A DNA stretch of 64,000 nucleotides from Archangium sp. Its GTDB lineage: Bacteria; Myxococcota; Myxococcia; Myxococcales; Myxococcaceae. Below, one piece after another: positions 1 through 8,111 of the stretch. The first letter of the stretch is position 1. Each line of letters starts with the position of its first letter. The stretch is from positions 124,001 to 188,000 of the forward strand of contig JAUXRX010000010.1 in NCBI GenBank assembly GCA_030681645.1, written 5' to 3'. Both the position numbers and the translations under genes were made by a program. Below the pieces are notes generated by a model. The model was not told the origin of the DNA. It searched no databases and saw only the letters and a program-made list of their open reading frames with translations.

Positions 1-2
1 TG

Positions 3-1124
3 TCGTTCGCGTCGATGAGCATCAAGCCCACCATGGCGGCGTTCGGTACCGCGGGCACGTGCGGCACTCAGGCTGGACCCGATGAAGCCCGCATCACCGC
101 CGGCACCTGCGCCACGCGCACGGCCTGGTCGTTCTCGGGTGACATTCCGCTCGGAGACATTCCCATCGACGTGATCGCCGGCGGAGGGAACGAGCCCGAC
201 TGGGGGGCGGTGTTCGTCCACATGGGCCCGATGATGAAGAAGCTGGCGTCGTCGGTGACGCGCGACGTGGAGTACTCGCTGCGCCCATTGCCGCCCGCGC
301 TCGACGGCGGCTTCGACTCCTCCGACATCAGCCAGCTCACGCCGGTCGATCAGCCGTGGAAGCAGGTGCCCTTCTCGATGGCGATGGTGGCCAACGTCCC
401 CAACCTGCCCACGCTGGGCGGCGTGTTCCTCGACGACGCGGTGCTGCTCGGCGGCGTGCTCGTTCCCGGGCGGGGCCTGGTGCCCCTGGGCGCCGGAGTG
501 GGGGCCAACCGGCAGCCGGTGGACGCGAAGCTGGACGGCACCACGGGCGTCACCGCTCCGGGGCTGGTGCCGATGCGCCTGGCGCCGGCACATCACGGCC
601 TCGAGGGGCTGCCCTACGTGGTCACGGTGCACGCGCGCTCACCGCGCCTCGCCACGGCGACCCGCTACGCCACCGCGGGCCTGGTGATGCGCCTGCCCAA
701 CAACACGCCCACCTTCGACCCGCAGGGCAGCGCGCCGCTGGCCCTCCCGCCGTTCGCGGTGCTCCCCGAGGGCGGCACGTGGACCAGCGGCACCCGCTCG
801 TTCGCGTTCTCCAGCCCGCTCGCGCTCACGGGCGAGACGGCGGTGCGGGTGAGCTTCAAGACCGCGGCCGGCACGAAGTGGACGGTGGTGACCAGCCCGC
901 AGGCGCCGGCGTTCAGGCTCCCCACGGTGCCGGCCACCTTCGTCGATCGCACCCTGCTGCGCCCCGCTGGGCCGGCAGCGCCGCTGCGCGCGGAGGTGCT
1001 GCGGCTGCGGCCCGATCAAGCCGGCGCGACGCTCAGCTTCGCCGCGCTGGTCGAGCACGACGAGCTCAACCTCGACGACCTGCTCACCACGACCATCGCC
1101 TTTTCCATCGTCGAGCAACGCTGA
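3..1124 (+). CDS. Hypothetical protein, 5'-partial
   Basis: The left edge of the window cuts this gene. The frame is open from base 3, and the in-frame ATG at 15 has too little upstream sequence to judge a ribosome binding site, so the true start is probably outside. About 370 residues are visible. They are rich in Gly, Ala, Pro and Thr, with four cysteines near the visible start and beta-rich stretches such as AVRVSFKTAAGTKWTVVTS. This composition is common in secreted or surface proteins of myxobacteria. I recognise no family. The gene is convergent with the minus-strand gene ending at 1159. Confidence 0.7.
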   Translation, partial: SFASMSIKPTMAAFGTAGTCGTQAGPDEARITAGTCATRTAWSFSGDIPLGDIPIDVIAGGGNEPDWGAVFVHMGPMMKKLASSVTRDVEYSLRPLPPALDGGFDSSDISQLTPVDQPWKQVPFSMAMVANVPNLPTLGGVFLDDAVLLGGVLVPGRGLVPLGAGVGANRQPVDAKLDGTTGVTAPGLVPMRLAPAHHGLEGLPYVVTVHARSPRLATATRYATAGLVMRLPNNTPTFDPQGSAPLALPPFAVLPEGGTWTSGTRSFAFSSPLALTGETAVRVSFKTAAGTKWTVVTSPQAPAFRLPTVPATFVDRTLLRPAGPAAPLRAEVLRLRPDQAGATLSFAALVEHDELNLDDLLTTTIAFSIVEQR

Positions 1125-1158
1125 CTCTCGCCATCGGTGGTACCGCTCTTGGCTGCCT

Positions 1159-2292
1159 TCAGTCGGTGTCCGTCATCGCCACAACCGCCAGCGAGTCGTC
1201 GGCCCGGAGCCCCACGAGGCCGACGTCGAGGCTGACGTGGTTGAACCAGTCGCTGTCGCTCTCGAAGCTGAGCCATTCAAGGCGCTGCGCGAGCGCCTCC
1301 ACCTCGGCGAGGGGAGCACCCGCGGGGAGCCCGGCCAGCGCGGTGAGTGAGCGCCAGGCGAGCAGCCTGCCGTACGCGGCGCTGCGGCCCTCTCCGTACG
1401 CGCCGCCGATGGTTCCGAGCGTGAGGAGCAGCCCCATCACCTCGCGGGCATCGCATGGCTTCACCTTCGCCGGGTTCGCGCCCAGGCACTCGAGGGAGAG
1501 CGAGCGCAGCGCCAACGAGCTGAGCGACGGCGGGCGGCGATCGAGCTGGAACACGCGACCCTCGTACGTGCTGTTCGGGCACAGGCCTTCGTCCGCGGCG
1601 ACGGCCGCGAGCACCGCTGGCTCAGCGGCGAGCTCCTTCGTGAGGGTCTGCCAGTCGCCTTCGGGCTCGAAGGGCCCGTGGCCCGACGGCCGGTCGAACT
1701 CGAACCAGTTCCCGAGGGTGTCGTCGCGCCGCGGGCTCACCTTCACCAGCCCGGCCTCGAGCGGCAGCACCTCGAGGGGAAGCGTCGAGAGCGCATGCGA
1801 GGCTGGCAACGCGCGCCAGAGCTGCTGCACGAAGGCAGACCGCCCGATGGGCGAGCCGCGCACCACGCGCTCCTGGACCCAGCAGGCGAAGAGGTCGCGC
1901 AGGGCAGGCTCGGGCCCGAAGTGTTCCAGCTCGCGCTCGAGCAGGTCGTCGTCGTGCGCGTAGGCGAGCATCGCACCGAGGTTGCGGGCAGGTCCGTCGA
2001 CGAGTCGGGGAGCGCGGCCCCACGGCTGCTCGGAGGAAGGCGGCTGCTTCGCCCGCTCGAGGAAGCGGCGCAGCGCAGAGGCGTGGTGAATCAGCCCCGC
2101 GGCTCTCCAGGATGACTGCCTTGGCCAGCCTCTGAGCAGCGGGTGTGTGCCGCAGGCTTCGTGCAGCGCGAAGAGGAAGTCCTGATCACCCTCGCGCACT
2201 GCGCCGGAGATGGCCTGCTGGAGCTCCTTCCAGGCGGCGTTGTCCGGCGCTCCGTCCTGGGGAAAGCGCGCGAGCAGTGCCTGGACTTTCAA
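1159..2292 (-). CDS. Uncharacterised protein, DUF6183-like
   Basis: A cytoplasmic-looking protein of about 377 residues with no signal peptide or membrane segment. The C-terminal half, with LGTIGGAYGEGRSAAYGRLL followed by AWRSLTALAG, resembles what I remember of DUF6183, a family of unknown function from actinobacteria and myxobacteria; this is a recollection rather than a search result. I placed the start at the TTG at 2292, which follows GGGGAG by three bases. The frame stays open further upstream, but that part runs antisense-like through the neighbouring gene and has frame-shadow composition. The gene lies 20 bp after the stop of the SdiA-regulated-type gene on the same strand, so the two are probably co-transcribed. 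Confidence 0.65.
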   Translation of the reverse strand: MKVQALLARFPQDGAPDNAAWKELQQAISGAVREGDQDFLFALHEACGTHPLLRGWPRQSSWRAAGLIHHASALRRFLERAKQPPSSEQPWGRAPRLVDGPARNLGAMLAYAHDDDLLERELEHFGPEPALRDLFACWVQERVVRGSPIGRSAFVQQLWRALPASHALSTLPLEVLPLEAGLVKVSPRRDDTLGNWFEFDRPSGHGPFEPEGDWQTLTKELAAEPAVLAAVAADEGLCPNSTYEGRVFQLDRRPPSLSSLALRSLSLECLGANPAKVKPCDAREVMGLLLTLGTIGGAYGEGRSAAYGRLLAWRSLTALAGLPAGAPLAEVEALAQRLEWLSFESDSDWFNHVSLDVGLVGLRADDSLAVVAMTDTD

Positions 2293-2312
2293 GCTCTCCC
2301 CGACACGTGGAC

Positions 2313-3134
2313 CTACTTGCGGGTGAGCTGGTGCAGCTTGCCGTTGTTCTCGGTGAGGACGAACAGGTCGCCCTTCTCGTTGAACGACAGGCCTTCCACG
2401 CGGTCGAGCGGCTTGCCCTTGTCGTCGCGCAGCGGGAACGACTGCACCAGCTTGCCGACGACCTTGTCGCCGTCGCGCACCAGCTTGATCTGCGCCACGG
2501 TCGCCGACTCGTCGCTCGACAGGAACATGTGGCCCGTCTTCGGGTCGACCGTCACCGCCGAGAAGTCGCGGCACACCGCCAGCACTTCACGCTCGAGCTT
2601 GATGGGCAGCGGCTTGCCCTTGCCGCCGTCGCCGATCATCGTCAGCTCACGCGGCTTGCCTTCCTTCGCCAGCAGCAGCTGCGGCTGACCGGTGGGGGAG
2701 ACCTCGCCGGGCAGGTACGCGATGCCCTCGACGCCCTTGTTGCTGGGCCCGTTGCCATCGAGCTCGAAGCGCTTCTCGAGCACCGGCGGCGCCTTCTTGT
2801 TCGCGTCCCACTCGTAGCGGAGCAGCTCGCGCGACTCTTCCCTCGAGACGAAGAGGTGGTGGCGCACCGGGTCATAGGTGACGCCCTCGAGCTGGCTCTT
2901 GCCGTTCTTGAGACCGGGCAGGTCGAGGCTGGTGCGCTTGCCGTCGGCCCCCACGATGACGGCGCTGTCCTTCTTGTCGCCCACCACGATGAACCGGCCG
3001 CCGGGGAGCGCAGCCACGTCGGACGCCTCGGTCATGCCCGTCTTGAGGGACCCGGAGAGCTCGAAGCGCGCGGCGGCGGTTTCAGGGGCCGAACGGCGGG
3101 GCGTGAGGGCGTTCCAACCGGAAATGCGGGGCAT
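2313..3134 (-). CDS. SdiA-regulated domain-type beta-propeller protein
   Basis: A 273-residue protein whose repeated strands resemble SdiA-regulated (YjiK-like) and phytase-like beta-propellers: EASDVAALPGGRFIVVGD, QLEGVTYDPVRHHLFVS, DFSAVTVDPKTGHMFLSSD and RVEGLSFNEKGDLFVLTE. The biochemical role of this family is not established. I see no signal peptide in the called start, and the sequence before the ATG at 3134 is not a good ribosome binding site, so the start could be elsewhere. It is the first gene of a likely two-gene minus-strand operon with the DUF6183-like gene. Confidence 0.75.
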   Translation of the reverse strand: MPRISGWNALTPRRSAPETAAARFELSGSLKTGMTEASDVAALPGGRFIVVGDKKDSAVIVGADGKRTSLDLPGLKNGKSQLEGVTYDPVRHHLFVSREESRELLRYEWDANKKAPPVLEKRFELDGNGPSNKGVEGIAYLPGEVSPTGQPQLLLAKEGKPRELTMIGDGGKGKPLPIKLEREVLAVCRDFSAVTVDPKTGHMFLSSDESATVAQIKLVRDGDKVVGKLVQSFPLRDDKGKPLDRVEGLSFNEKGDLFVLTENNGKLHQLTRK

Positions 3135-3302
3135 GGAGGACTCGTTCGGAGAGAGGGGTGTTCATCTGACACCATCACCCTCGCCCCGTCACGGACTGGC
3201 TCAGGGCGTTGTCGCACCGGCGACTCACCTGATCATCGCCGCCGGGTTTGGCGCGGACGGGCCGGAGTGGTTAAGCTTGTTTCGTCCCCTGAAGGAGCGT
3301 GG

Positions 3303-3425
3303 ATGCCGGAGCTCGCAAGCGTGTTGCCAGTGTTGGGTGCCATCATCGTCCTCGGGGCCATCGTGCTCGGCTCAGCCGCACGCCCTCAGCCACAGCCGGT
3401 CCGCGTGAAGCGCCCGAAGCGCTGA
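3303..3425 (+). CDS. Small single-pass membrane protein, 40 aa
   Basis: A very short gene supported by a textbook ribosome binding site, AAGGAG, five bases before the ATG. The product has one hydrophobic segment (VLPVLGAIIVLGAIVLGSA) followed by a basic tail ending in KRPKR, which predicts an N-out, C-in topology. It lies 52 bp upstream of the GT9 glycosyltransferase on the same strand and could be co-transcribed with it. I recognise no family. Confidence rests on the ribosome binding site and the clean hydrophobic pattern. Confidence 0.6.
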   Translation: MPELASVLPVLGAIIVLGAIVLGSAARPQPQPVRVKRPKR

Positions 3426-3477
3426 CTGTAGAAATCTCCCTGCCGCGCGCGCTGGAGCAATACGTTCCGCGACCGTC

Positions 3478-4485
3478 GTGAAGCGGCTCGAGTGGCTCGC
3501 CAAGATTCTCTTCGCAGTGATGATGGCCGCGCTCTGCTGGCGGCCGGGCCGTCGCGCGCGCGCCCTCGCCCGGCTCCAGGGCGGCAAGAAGCGGGTGCTC
3601 CTGGTGCGCGTGGACAACCGTGTCGGAGAAGCGCTGCTCACCACCCCCCTGATCGACCTGCTCTCGGGCGCCGGCCACGAGGTGCACGTGCTCACGCACC
3701 CCAGGGTGCGGCGCGTACTCGAGGGGCACCCGCACGTGACGAAGCTGTGGGACTACCGGCCGCGGCGTGAGGTGCTCTCGGCGCTGCGGGCCGAGCGCTT
3801 CGACGTGGTGGTCAACTGCGGCAACTGGGACGTCGAGTCGGTGACCTCGGCCGTGGTGGCGCGGCTGGCGGGCGGCCCCTCGGTGGTGCTGGGGCCGGCC
3901 AACTTCCCCTCGGGCTGGCTGATGGACGTGCCGGTGGTCCCGGTCTCCGGGACGCGCTCGGAGGCGGCGCAGCGCACGCACCTCGCGTCGCCGCTCGTCA
4001 CTTCCCCAGCGCCGGTGAGGATGTCGTTCCGTCCCACCGTTCCCTTCGAGGTCGTGCCCGCGCCGTACGCGGTGGTGAACCCGGGCGGCCGGCTGGGCTT
4101 CCGCCGGGTGGTGCCCGAGCGCTTCGCCGAGGCCGCAGCGGCGTTGCTCGAGCGGGGCGTGACGCCAGTGGTGACGTGGGGCCCGGGTGAAGAGGCGCTG
4201 GTCGACGCGGTGTGCGCGAAGTGCCCCGGGGCGGTGCGCGCGCCGGCGACGAGCCTGGACCAGCTCGCCTCGCTGATGCGCGGGGCGCGCGTGACGGTGT
4301 GCAACAACACGGGGCCCATGCACCTCGCGGTGGCGGTGGGCTGCCCCACGCTGGCGCTGTTTCTCCACATGGAAGTGGAGCGCTGGGGTCACCCGTACGC
4401 GCCGCACCACATGCTCGACCTCACCGGCGCGGCGGACCCGTCGGCGGCGGTGCGCGAGGCGGTGAAGGTGATGACGCGCGGTTGA
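3478..4485 (+). CDS. Glycosyltransferase family 9 (heptosyltransferase-like)
   Basis: A 335-residue protein of the ADP-heptose:LPS heptosyltransferase type (GT9), which adds sugars to lipopolysaccharide at the inner face of the cytoplasmic membrane. Family features are the N-terminal VLLVRVDNRVGEALLTTPLI segment (usually GDxLLTTP), the basic PGGRLGFRRVVPERFAEAA stretch, and the C-terminal nucleotide-sugar signature VCNNTGPMHLAVAVGCPTLA. The acceptor cannot be told from sequence, and no other LPS gene is adjacent. The start is a GTG. The N-terminus has a hydrophobic patch (ILFAVMMAALCW) that could help it associate with the membrane. Confidence 0.88.
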   Translation: MKRLEWLAKILFAVMMAALCWRPGRRARALARLQGGKKRVLLVRVDNRVGEALLTTPLIDLLSGAGHEVHVLTHPRVRRVLEGHPHVTKLWDYRPRREVLSALRAERFDVVVNCGNWDVESVTSAVVARLAGGPSVVLGPANFPSGWLMDVPVVPVSGTRSEAAQRTHLASPLVTSPAPVRMSFRPTVPFEVVPAPYAVVNPGGRLGFRRVVPERFAEAAAALLERGVTPVVTWGPGEEALVDAVCAKCPGAVRAPATSLDQLASLMRGARVTVCNNTGPMHLAVAVGCPTLALFLHMEVERWGHPYAPHHMLDLTGAADPSAAVREAVKVMTRG

Positions 4486-4488
4486 TGA

Positions 4489-4542
4489 ACCGTTCACCCC
4501 GAGGGGCTCATCACCGTTCACCCCGAGCGGAGTCGAGGGGCG
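4489..4542. repeat. Dispersed intergenic repeat family A (one short, one full copy)
   Basis: Directly after the GT9 stop codon the motif CCGTTCACCCCGAG occurs twice, at 4491 and 4515. The second copy continues as CGGAGTCGAGGGG. The same element recurs after the stop codons at 11252, 35379 and 37926. The ends (CCCC and GGGG) can pair, giving an imperfect hairpin. A role as terminator or RNA-end structure is an inference from its consistent 3'-end position. Confidence 0.7.
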
Positions 4543-4548
4543 CTTTCG

Positions 4549-4698
4549 CTACAGCTCGCGCGCCGACTCCATCACCTTGTCGTTGAACTCCTGGCGCACC
4601 CTGATCAGGTTCTGGTGCCGAACGCCGGGGCCGTGACCGAAGTACTCGACGTCGGGCCTCGAGAGATCCGCGACCGCCAACAGCAGCACCTTGCGCAT
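4549..4698 (-). CDS. Small hypothetical protein, 49 aa
   Basis: A short minus-strand reading frame with a strong ribosome binding site, GGAGG four bases before the ATG. The product begins MRKVLLLAVADLSRPDVEYF and ends MESAREL. Codon third positions are as GC-rich as in the neighbours, which supports coding. It has no clear membrane segment and I recognise no family. It sits 50 bp downstream of the lipoprotein gene at 4749-5609 on the same strand and may be the last gene of that transcript. Confidence 0.6.
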   Translation of the reverse strand: MRKVLLLAVADLSRPDVEYFGHGPGVRHQNLIRVRQEFNDKVMESAREL

Positions 4699-4748
4699 GA
4701 ATCCTCCGGGCCCTTGAACGCCGCCGCAGGCTCACGCGTTCCGCCTCC

Positions 4749-5609
4749 TCACGGCGCGCGCCTCGTCACGCTGGCCGCGACCTTCTCCCAGAGTCCCTCG
4801 CACGACAGCTCGTCCTTGACCGGGCACACCATCACCAGCCGCACGTCGCTGGTGCCCAGCGCTGACTGGTGCGCGTGCCACACCACCTCGCGCGGGGTCG
4901 TGCCGTCGAGCACACGCATGCGCCCGTGCAGGCCGCTCTCGTCTTCGGAGTGCTCCAGCTCGTCGGGCAGCACCAGGCGTTGCCGCGCGCCGAGCGCGAG
5001 ACCGGCGGCGCGCTGCAGGGTCGCGGCGAGGCGCGAGTCGGGGCGGCGGCGGTCGACTTCCACCAACAGGGTGGGGTTGAGCCCGGTGCGCGCGCGCTGG
5101 CGCTGCACCGTCACCAGGCGACGCGAGATGTCGTAGTCGAGCCACTCCCACTCGAGCGGCGGCACGACGGAGAGGGTGGGCAGGCTCAGGAGGTTGCGGC
5201 GGCCGTCGTATTTCCACTCGGGCAGGTCGTGCCAGGCGCGCAGCAGCGGGCGCGTGCCTGCCTCGAGCGCGTCGAGGAGGCCGGACAGCTCTGCTCGCGT
5301 GCTTTGCTCTCGCGGGGACACCACCACCCGCTGCTCGGCGCCCAGCGCGGCCACGTCGACGTCCCAGGTGCGGGCGCCCTTCGTGATGACCAGCGTTCCG
5401 GCGATTCGATCGCTCTGACTGACGGTGAAGCCTCTCGCGGTCAGCGTCAACCAGGTCGCGTCGAAGACCTCGTCGGTCGCGGCGTCCCAGGTGCGAGTGC
5501 CCAGCGCCCTGGCTTCGGCCTGGGTGAGGAGCTGCGTCGAGGTGCAGGCCGTGAGCGCGCACATCAGAGCGCACATCAGAGCGCACAGGCAGGCGAGGGT
5601 CAGGCGCAC
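4749..5609 (-). CDS. Putative lipoprotein with repeated signal peptide
   Basis: A 286-residue protein with a signal peptide ending in the lipobox LTAC, so it is probably anchored to a membrane by its lipidated cysteine near residue 22. The signal peptide contains a tandem repeat (CALMCALMCAL) encoded by a 12-bp DNA repeat. The mature part has no motif I recognise. Hydrophobic and charged residues alternate as in a compact alpha/beta domain, and two cysteines near the C-terminus (VCPVKDELSCEGLW) could form a disulfide. It is followed on the same strand by the small gene at 4549-4698, and a family B repeat separates it from the cyclase gene upstream. Confidence 0.8.
   Translation of the reverse strand: MRLTLACLCALMCALMCALTACTSTQLLTQAEARALGTRTWDAATDEVFDATWLTLTARGFTVSQSDRIAGTLVITKGARTWDVDVAALGAEQRVVVSPREQSTRAELSGLLDALEAGTRPLLRAWHDLPEWKYDGRRNLLSLPTLSVVPPLEWEWLDYDISRRLVTVQRQRARTGLNPTLLVEVDRRRPDSRLAATLQRAAGLALGARQRLVLPDELEHSEDESGLHGRMRVLDGTTPREVVWHAHQSALGTSDVRLVMVCPVKDELSCEGLWEKVAASVTRRAP
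5557..5587 (-). repeat. 12-bp tandem repeat inside a signal-peptide coding region
   Basis: Unit gcgcacatcaga, present about 2.6 times in forward orientation. On the minus strand each unit encodes four residues of the signal peptide (Leu-Met-Cys-Ala), so a change in copy number would stay in frame and only lengthen or shorten the hydrophobic core. Confidence 0.85.
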
Positions 5610-5610
5610 T

Positions 5611-5655
5611 GGCCCCTCACCCCGGCCCTCTCCCCGCTTCGCAGGGAGAGGGTGT
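5611..5655. repeat. Dispersed repeat family B, copy 1
   Basis: An intergenic GC-rich palindrome-like element. In the opposite orientation it reads CCCTCTCCCTGCGAAGCGGG followed by GAGAGGGCCGGGGTGAGG. The CCCTCTCCC and GGGGAGAGGG arms can pair around the CTGCGAAG loop. Related copies lie at 10083, 36359 and 62137, with a shorter one at 56129. It separates the cyclase stop codon from the downstream lipoprotein gene. Confidence 0.75.
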
Positions 5656-7508
5656 CATTCGAAGCAGGTCCACCGCTTCACCGGCAGCGGGGCGCGCAGG
5701 GCCTTCGAGGAGAAGGTGACGTCTTCGAGCTTCGCGCCTTCCTTCTCGAGCCAGGCCGACACGCCCGGCGCGCGCAGCACCGACTCGCTCATCGCCACCT
5801 GCCACGACTCGGCCAGGCTCTGCAGCTTGGCCGCCAGGTTGACCGTCTGACCGAAGTAGTCGACGCCCGTGTTCAATTTCACCGCGATGCACGGCCCGCT
5901 GTTGAGCGAGATGCGCAACTGCGTGGCGCTGCCGGTGCGCCCCGGCGCGAAGCAGGCGTGGATGTCTTTCGACGCCTTCACCGCGTCGAGCGGGTCGCTG
6001 AACGCCGCCATCACCGCGTCACCGATGGTCTTCACCACCGCCCCCCGGTGCTTCGCCACCACCGGGAAGACCTCGCCGAAGTGGTTCTTCACCTCCATGA
6101 AGGCCGCCGGGTCGCCCCGCTCGGCGTACATCGCGGTCGAGCCGACGATGTCCGTGAAGAGGATGGTCTGGTCTCCGATGGCGAGCTGCACGTCGGTGCT
6201 CAGGTAGTCCTCGCTGAACAGGTCGCGGTACTCCTGCAGGCTGAAGAGCTGGCCGGGCCGCAGGGCGTGGTCGCTCCAGCGCGCCGCCTCGAGCACGAAG
6301 CGCTGCGGCTGGTCGGTGTCGTTGACCAGCTCGAGCTCGGGCTCGGGGCCGACCTCCTGGCGCGACACCGCGCTCGCCTTCCACGCGTGGCCCGCGGGCT
6401 TCCCCTCGGACACGTCGAGGTAGCCGTAGTCCTCACGGCCGTGCAGGCGCAGGCGGTACGTGCCGGGCTCGAGCTTCAGCTTCACGTCGAGCTTCGCGCC
6501 CGCGGGGACATCGCGCTGCAGGCGAATGTGCTGCTTGGTCGCGGGCTCGGCGCTGCAGAAGGTGCGGTGGGCGACCGTTCGGATGCCCGGGTGCACGTGG
6601 AAGGTGATCTCGACGGACTCGGCGGCGTTGGTGCCGAAGTCGAGCTCGCAGACCTCGCACGCCCCCTTCGCGGTCAGCCCGCCCAGCTGCCCCACCTCCT
6701 CGGTCACCCCGCGGCAGTGCGGACAGATGATGTCCCAGGAGATCTCCAGCACCGCCTCGCGGGTGGCATGCAGCGCCACGCGCAGCAGCTGCTGTTCGTC
6801 GAGGCTCCACGCCCGGGCGCGCTCGCGGATCTGGATCCGGTACAGGTCTTCTTCGTCGCCGGTGCGGATCCACGAGAAGAGCCTCTCCACGCACGCCGCG
6901 TCGAGGCCCTCACCGACGAGCTTCTTCGTGGCCGCGTCGAGCTTCGCCTCGGCCGCGGCCGGGAGCGGTTCGGCCGGGGGCAGCACGAAGATCGGCTGGA
7001 GCGCGGTGAGCTGCTCGGCGACCTGGCCGAACACGCGGTGAAAGTCCTTCTCCAGGCCGGGGAAGCCGAAGCTGAGCGCCAGCTTGCCCACGAAGTTGCG
7101 GGGCACCGCGCCGAAGTACACCGACAGGCGGGTGCGCTCGGGTGCCAGCGGCTCGAGGCAGAACAGGGCGTAGACGACCTTCGAGAAGCCGCGCTCGTAC
7201 ACGCGGATCGACTCGAGCCACTGGCCTTCCACCCAGTTCCAGGGCACCTCGACCCACGCGTGCGCGACGCCGCCGGGCCGCGAGGTGCCGTGCCGCTGGC
7301 CGTCGCGATCTTCGAACTTCATCTCGGCCACGCCCAGCGCCCGGTTCATGCGCGAGCTGTCGGCGACGATGGGCCAGAGCTGCTTCACCGACAGGGGGAG
7401 CTCGAAGTGCCAGAGCCACTGCAGGCGCGGCAGGGCGGCGTATTCCTTCGGCCACGGGTGGAGCGCCAGGAGCTCATCGACCGTCTTGGGAGGCGCGCTC
7501 ACGGACAT
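5655..7508 (-). CDS. Class III adenylate/guanylate cyclase with SRPBCC-like N-terminus
   Basis: A 617-residue signalling enzyme expected to make cAMP or cGMP from the nucleoside triphosphate. The catalytic domain is residues ~445-600: TILFTDIVGSTAMYAE carries the first metal-binding Asp (~453) and TIGDAVMAAF the second (~497); YFGQTVNLAAKL is the transition-state region. Residues ~30-175 look like a START/SRPBCC ligand-binding fold. Residues ~200-430 match the DUF5939 type of region that precedes cyclase domains in myxobacteria, with a probable zinc ribbon (CPHC at 262-265, CEVC at 284-287). I see no membrane segment, so it is probably a soluble enzyme sensing a hydrophobic ligand or lipid. 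The ATG at 7508 was chosen because upstream in-frame sequence has frame-shadow composition. Confidence 0.88.
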   Translation of the reverse strand: MSVSAPPKTVDELLALHPWPKEYAALPRLQWLWHFELPLSVKQLWPIVADSSRMNRALGVAEMKFEDRDGQRHGTSRPGGVAHAWVEVPWNWVEGQWLESIRVYERGFSKVVYALFCLEPLAPERTRLSVYFGAVPRNFVGKLALSFGFPGLEKDFHRVFGQVAEQLTALQPIFVLPPAEPLPAAAEAKLDAATKKLVGEGLDAACVERLFSWIRTGDEEDLYRIQIRERARAWSLDEQQLLRVALHATREAVLEISWDIICPHCRGVTEEVGQLGGLTAKGACEVCELDFGTNAAESVEITFHVHPGIRTVAHRTFCSAEPATKQHIRLQRDVPAGAKLDVKLKLEPGTYRLRLHGREDYGYLDVSEGKPAGHAWKASAVSRQEVGPEPELELVNDTDQPQRFVLEAARWSDHALRPGQLFSLQEYRDLFSEDYLSTDVQLAIGDQTILFTDIVGSTAMYAERGDPAAFMEVKNHFGEVFPVVAKHRGAVVKTIGDAVMAAFSDPLDAVKASKDIHACFAPGRTGSATQLRISLNSGPCIAVKLNTGVDYFGQTVNLAAKLQSLAESWQVAMSESVLRAPGVSAWLEKEGAKLEDVTFSSKALRAPLPVKRWTCFE

Positions 7509-7542
7509 GAGGCGCGGAGTATGCCGCGCCCGCGGAAAAAAA

Positions 7543-7619
7543 CCGGAAGTACGCGGGAACGAGGTGGAGCCGCGCGGGAGGATGCACGACCCCGGCTTCG
7601 AACCACTGCGTACTTCCGG
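7543..7619. promoter_or_regulatory. 12-bp perfect inverted repeat upstream of the cyclase gene
   Basis: CCGGAAGTACGC (7543-7554) and its exact reverse complement GCGTACTTCCGG (7608-7619) flank 53 bp. The element lies 35 to 111 bases before the cyclase start codon and just after the 3' end of the preceding lipoprotein gene. It could be a structured leader, a terminator between the two genes, or a pair of protein-binding sites. The sequence alone does not decide. Confidence 0.5.
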
Positions 7620-7636
7620 GTACTGCGCTGCCGCGA

Positions 7637-7939
7637 TCAGCGGCAGTTCGGGCAGGGCGCCGGCGGGAGCTCCGGCGGCGGCACGTTCACGTCCACCGGG
7701 TAGAAGAACCGCTCCTCGACGGGCACCTGCACCAGCGTGAATTCGTTCACCTCGGCGGACCAGACCACCGCCCAGACCAGGTCCTGTTCGGGCATCTTCT
7801 CGGCGTGCGTGTCCAGCGTGGACTCTTGACCTTCGAGCGCCGGAGCGCTGGTGCCAGAGACATCCGGGAGGTTGCTCTCGTCGAGACCGCCGCACCCGGC
7901 GAGCGCCAACGAGGCCAACGCGATGACGAGCGTCCTCAT
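7637..7939 (-). CDS. Small putative lipoprotein, 100 aa
   Basis: A 100-residue exported protein. The signal peptide MRTLVIALASLALAGC ends in a good lipobox (LAGC) with the lipidated Cys at residue 16. AAAGGAG lies six bases before the ATG. The mature part is acidic and ends in a Pro-rich segment with a CPNC motif, which might bind a metal or form a disulfide. I recognise no family. It precedes the cyclase gene on the same strand by about 130 bp, with inverted repeats between them. Confidence 0.78.
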   Translation of the reverse strand: MRTLVIALASLALAGCGGLDESNLPDVSGTSAPALEGQESTLDTHAEKMPEQDLVWAVVWSAEVNEFTLVQVPVEERFFYPVDVNVPPPELPPAPCPNCR

Positions 7940-8111
7940 GACCGACTCCTTTCCCCCCCGACCTGCAGCCAGAGCCAGCATCACGCGTGCCCGCGCAGCG
8001 ACGCGGAAAGACAGGGAGAACGACGCCCCCGCTGCGAAATCTGCGCTCGGCGGCTCCCGGGAATTCCCGATCGTGCGTCCCGGCGGCAGAACCGGTAGAG
8101 ACCTGGACGTC

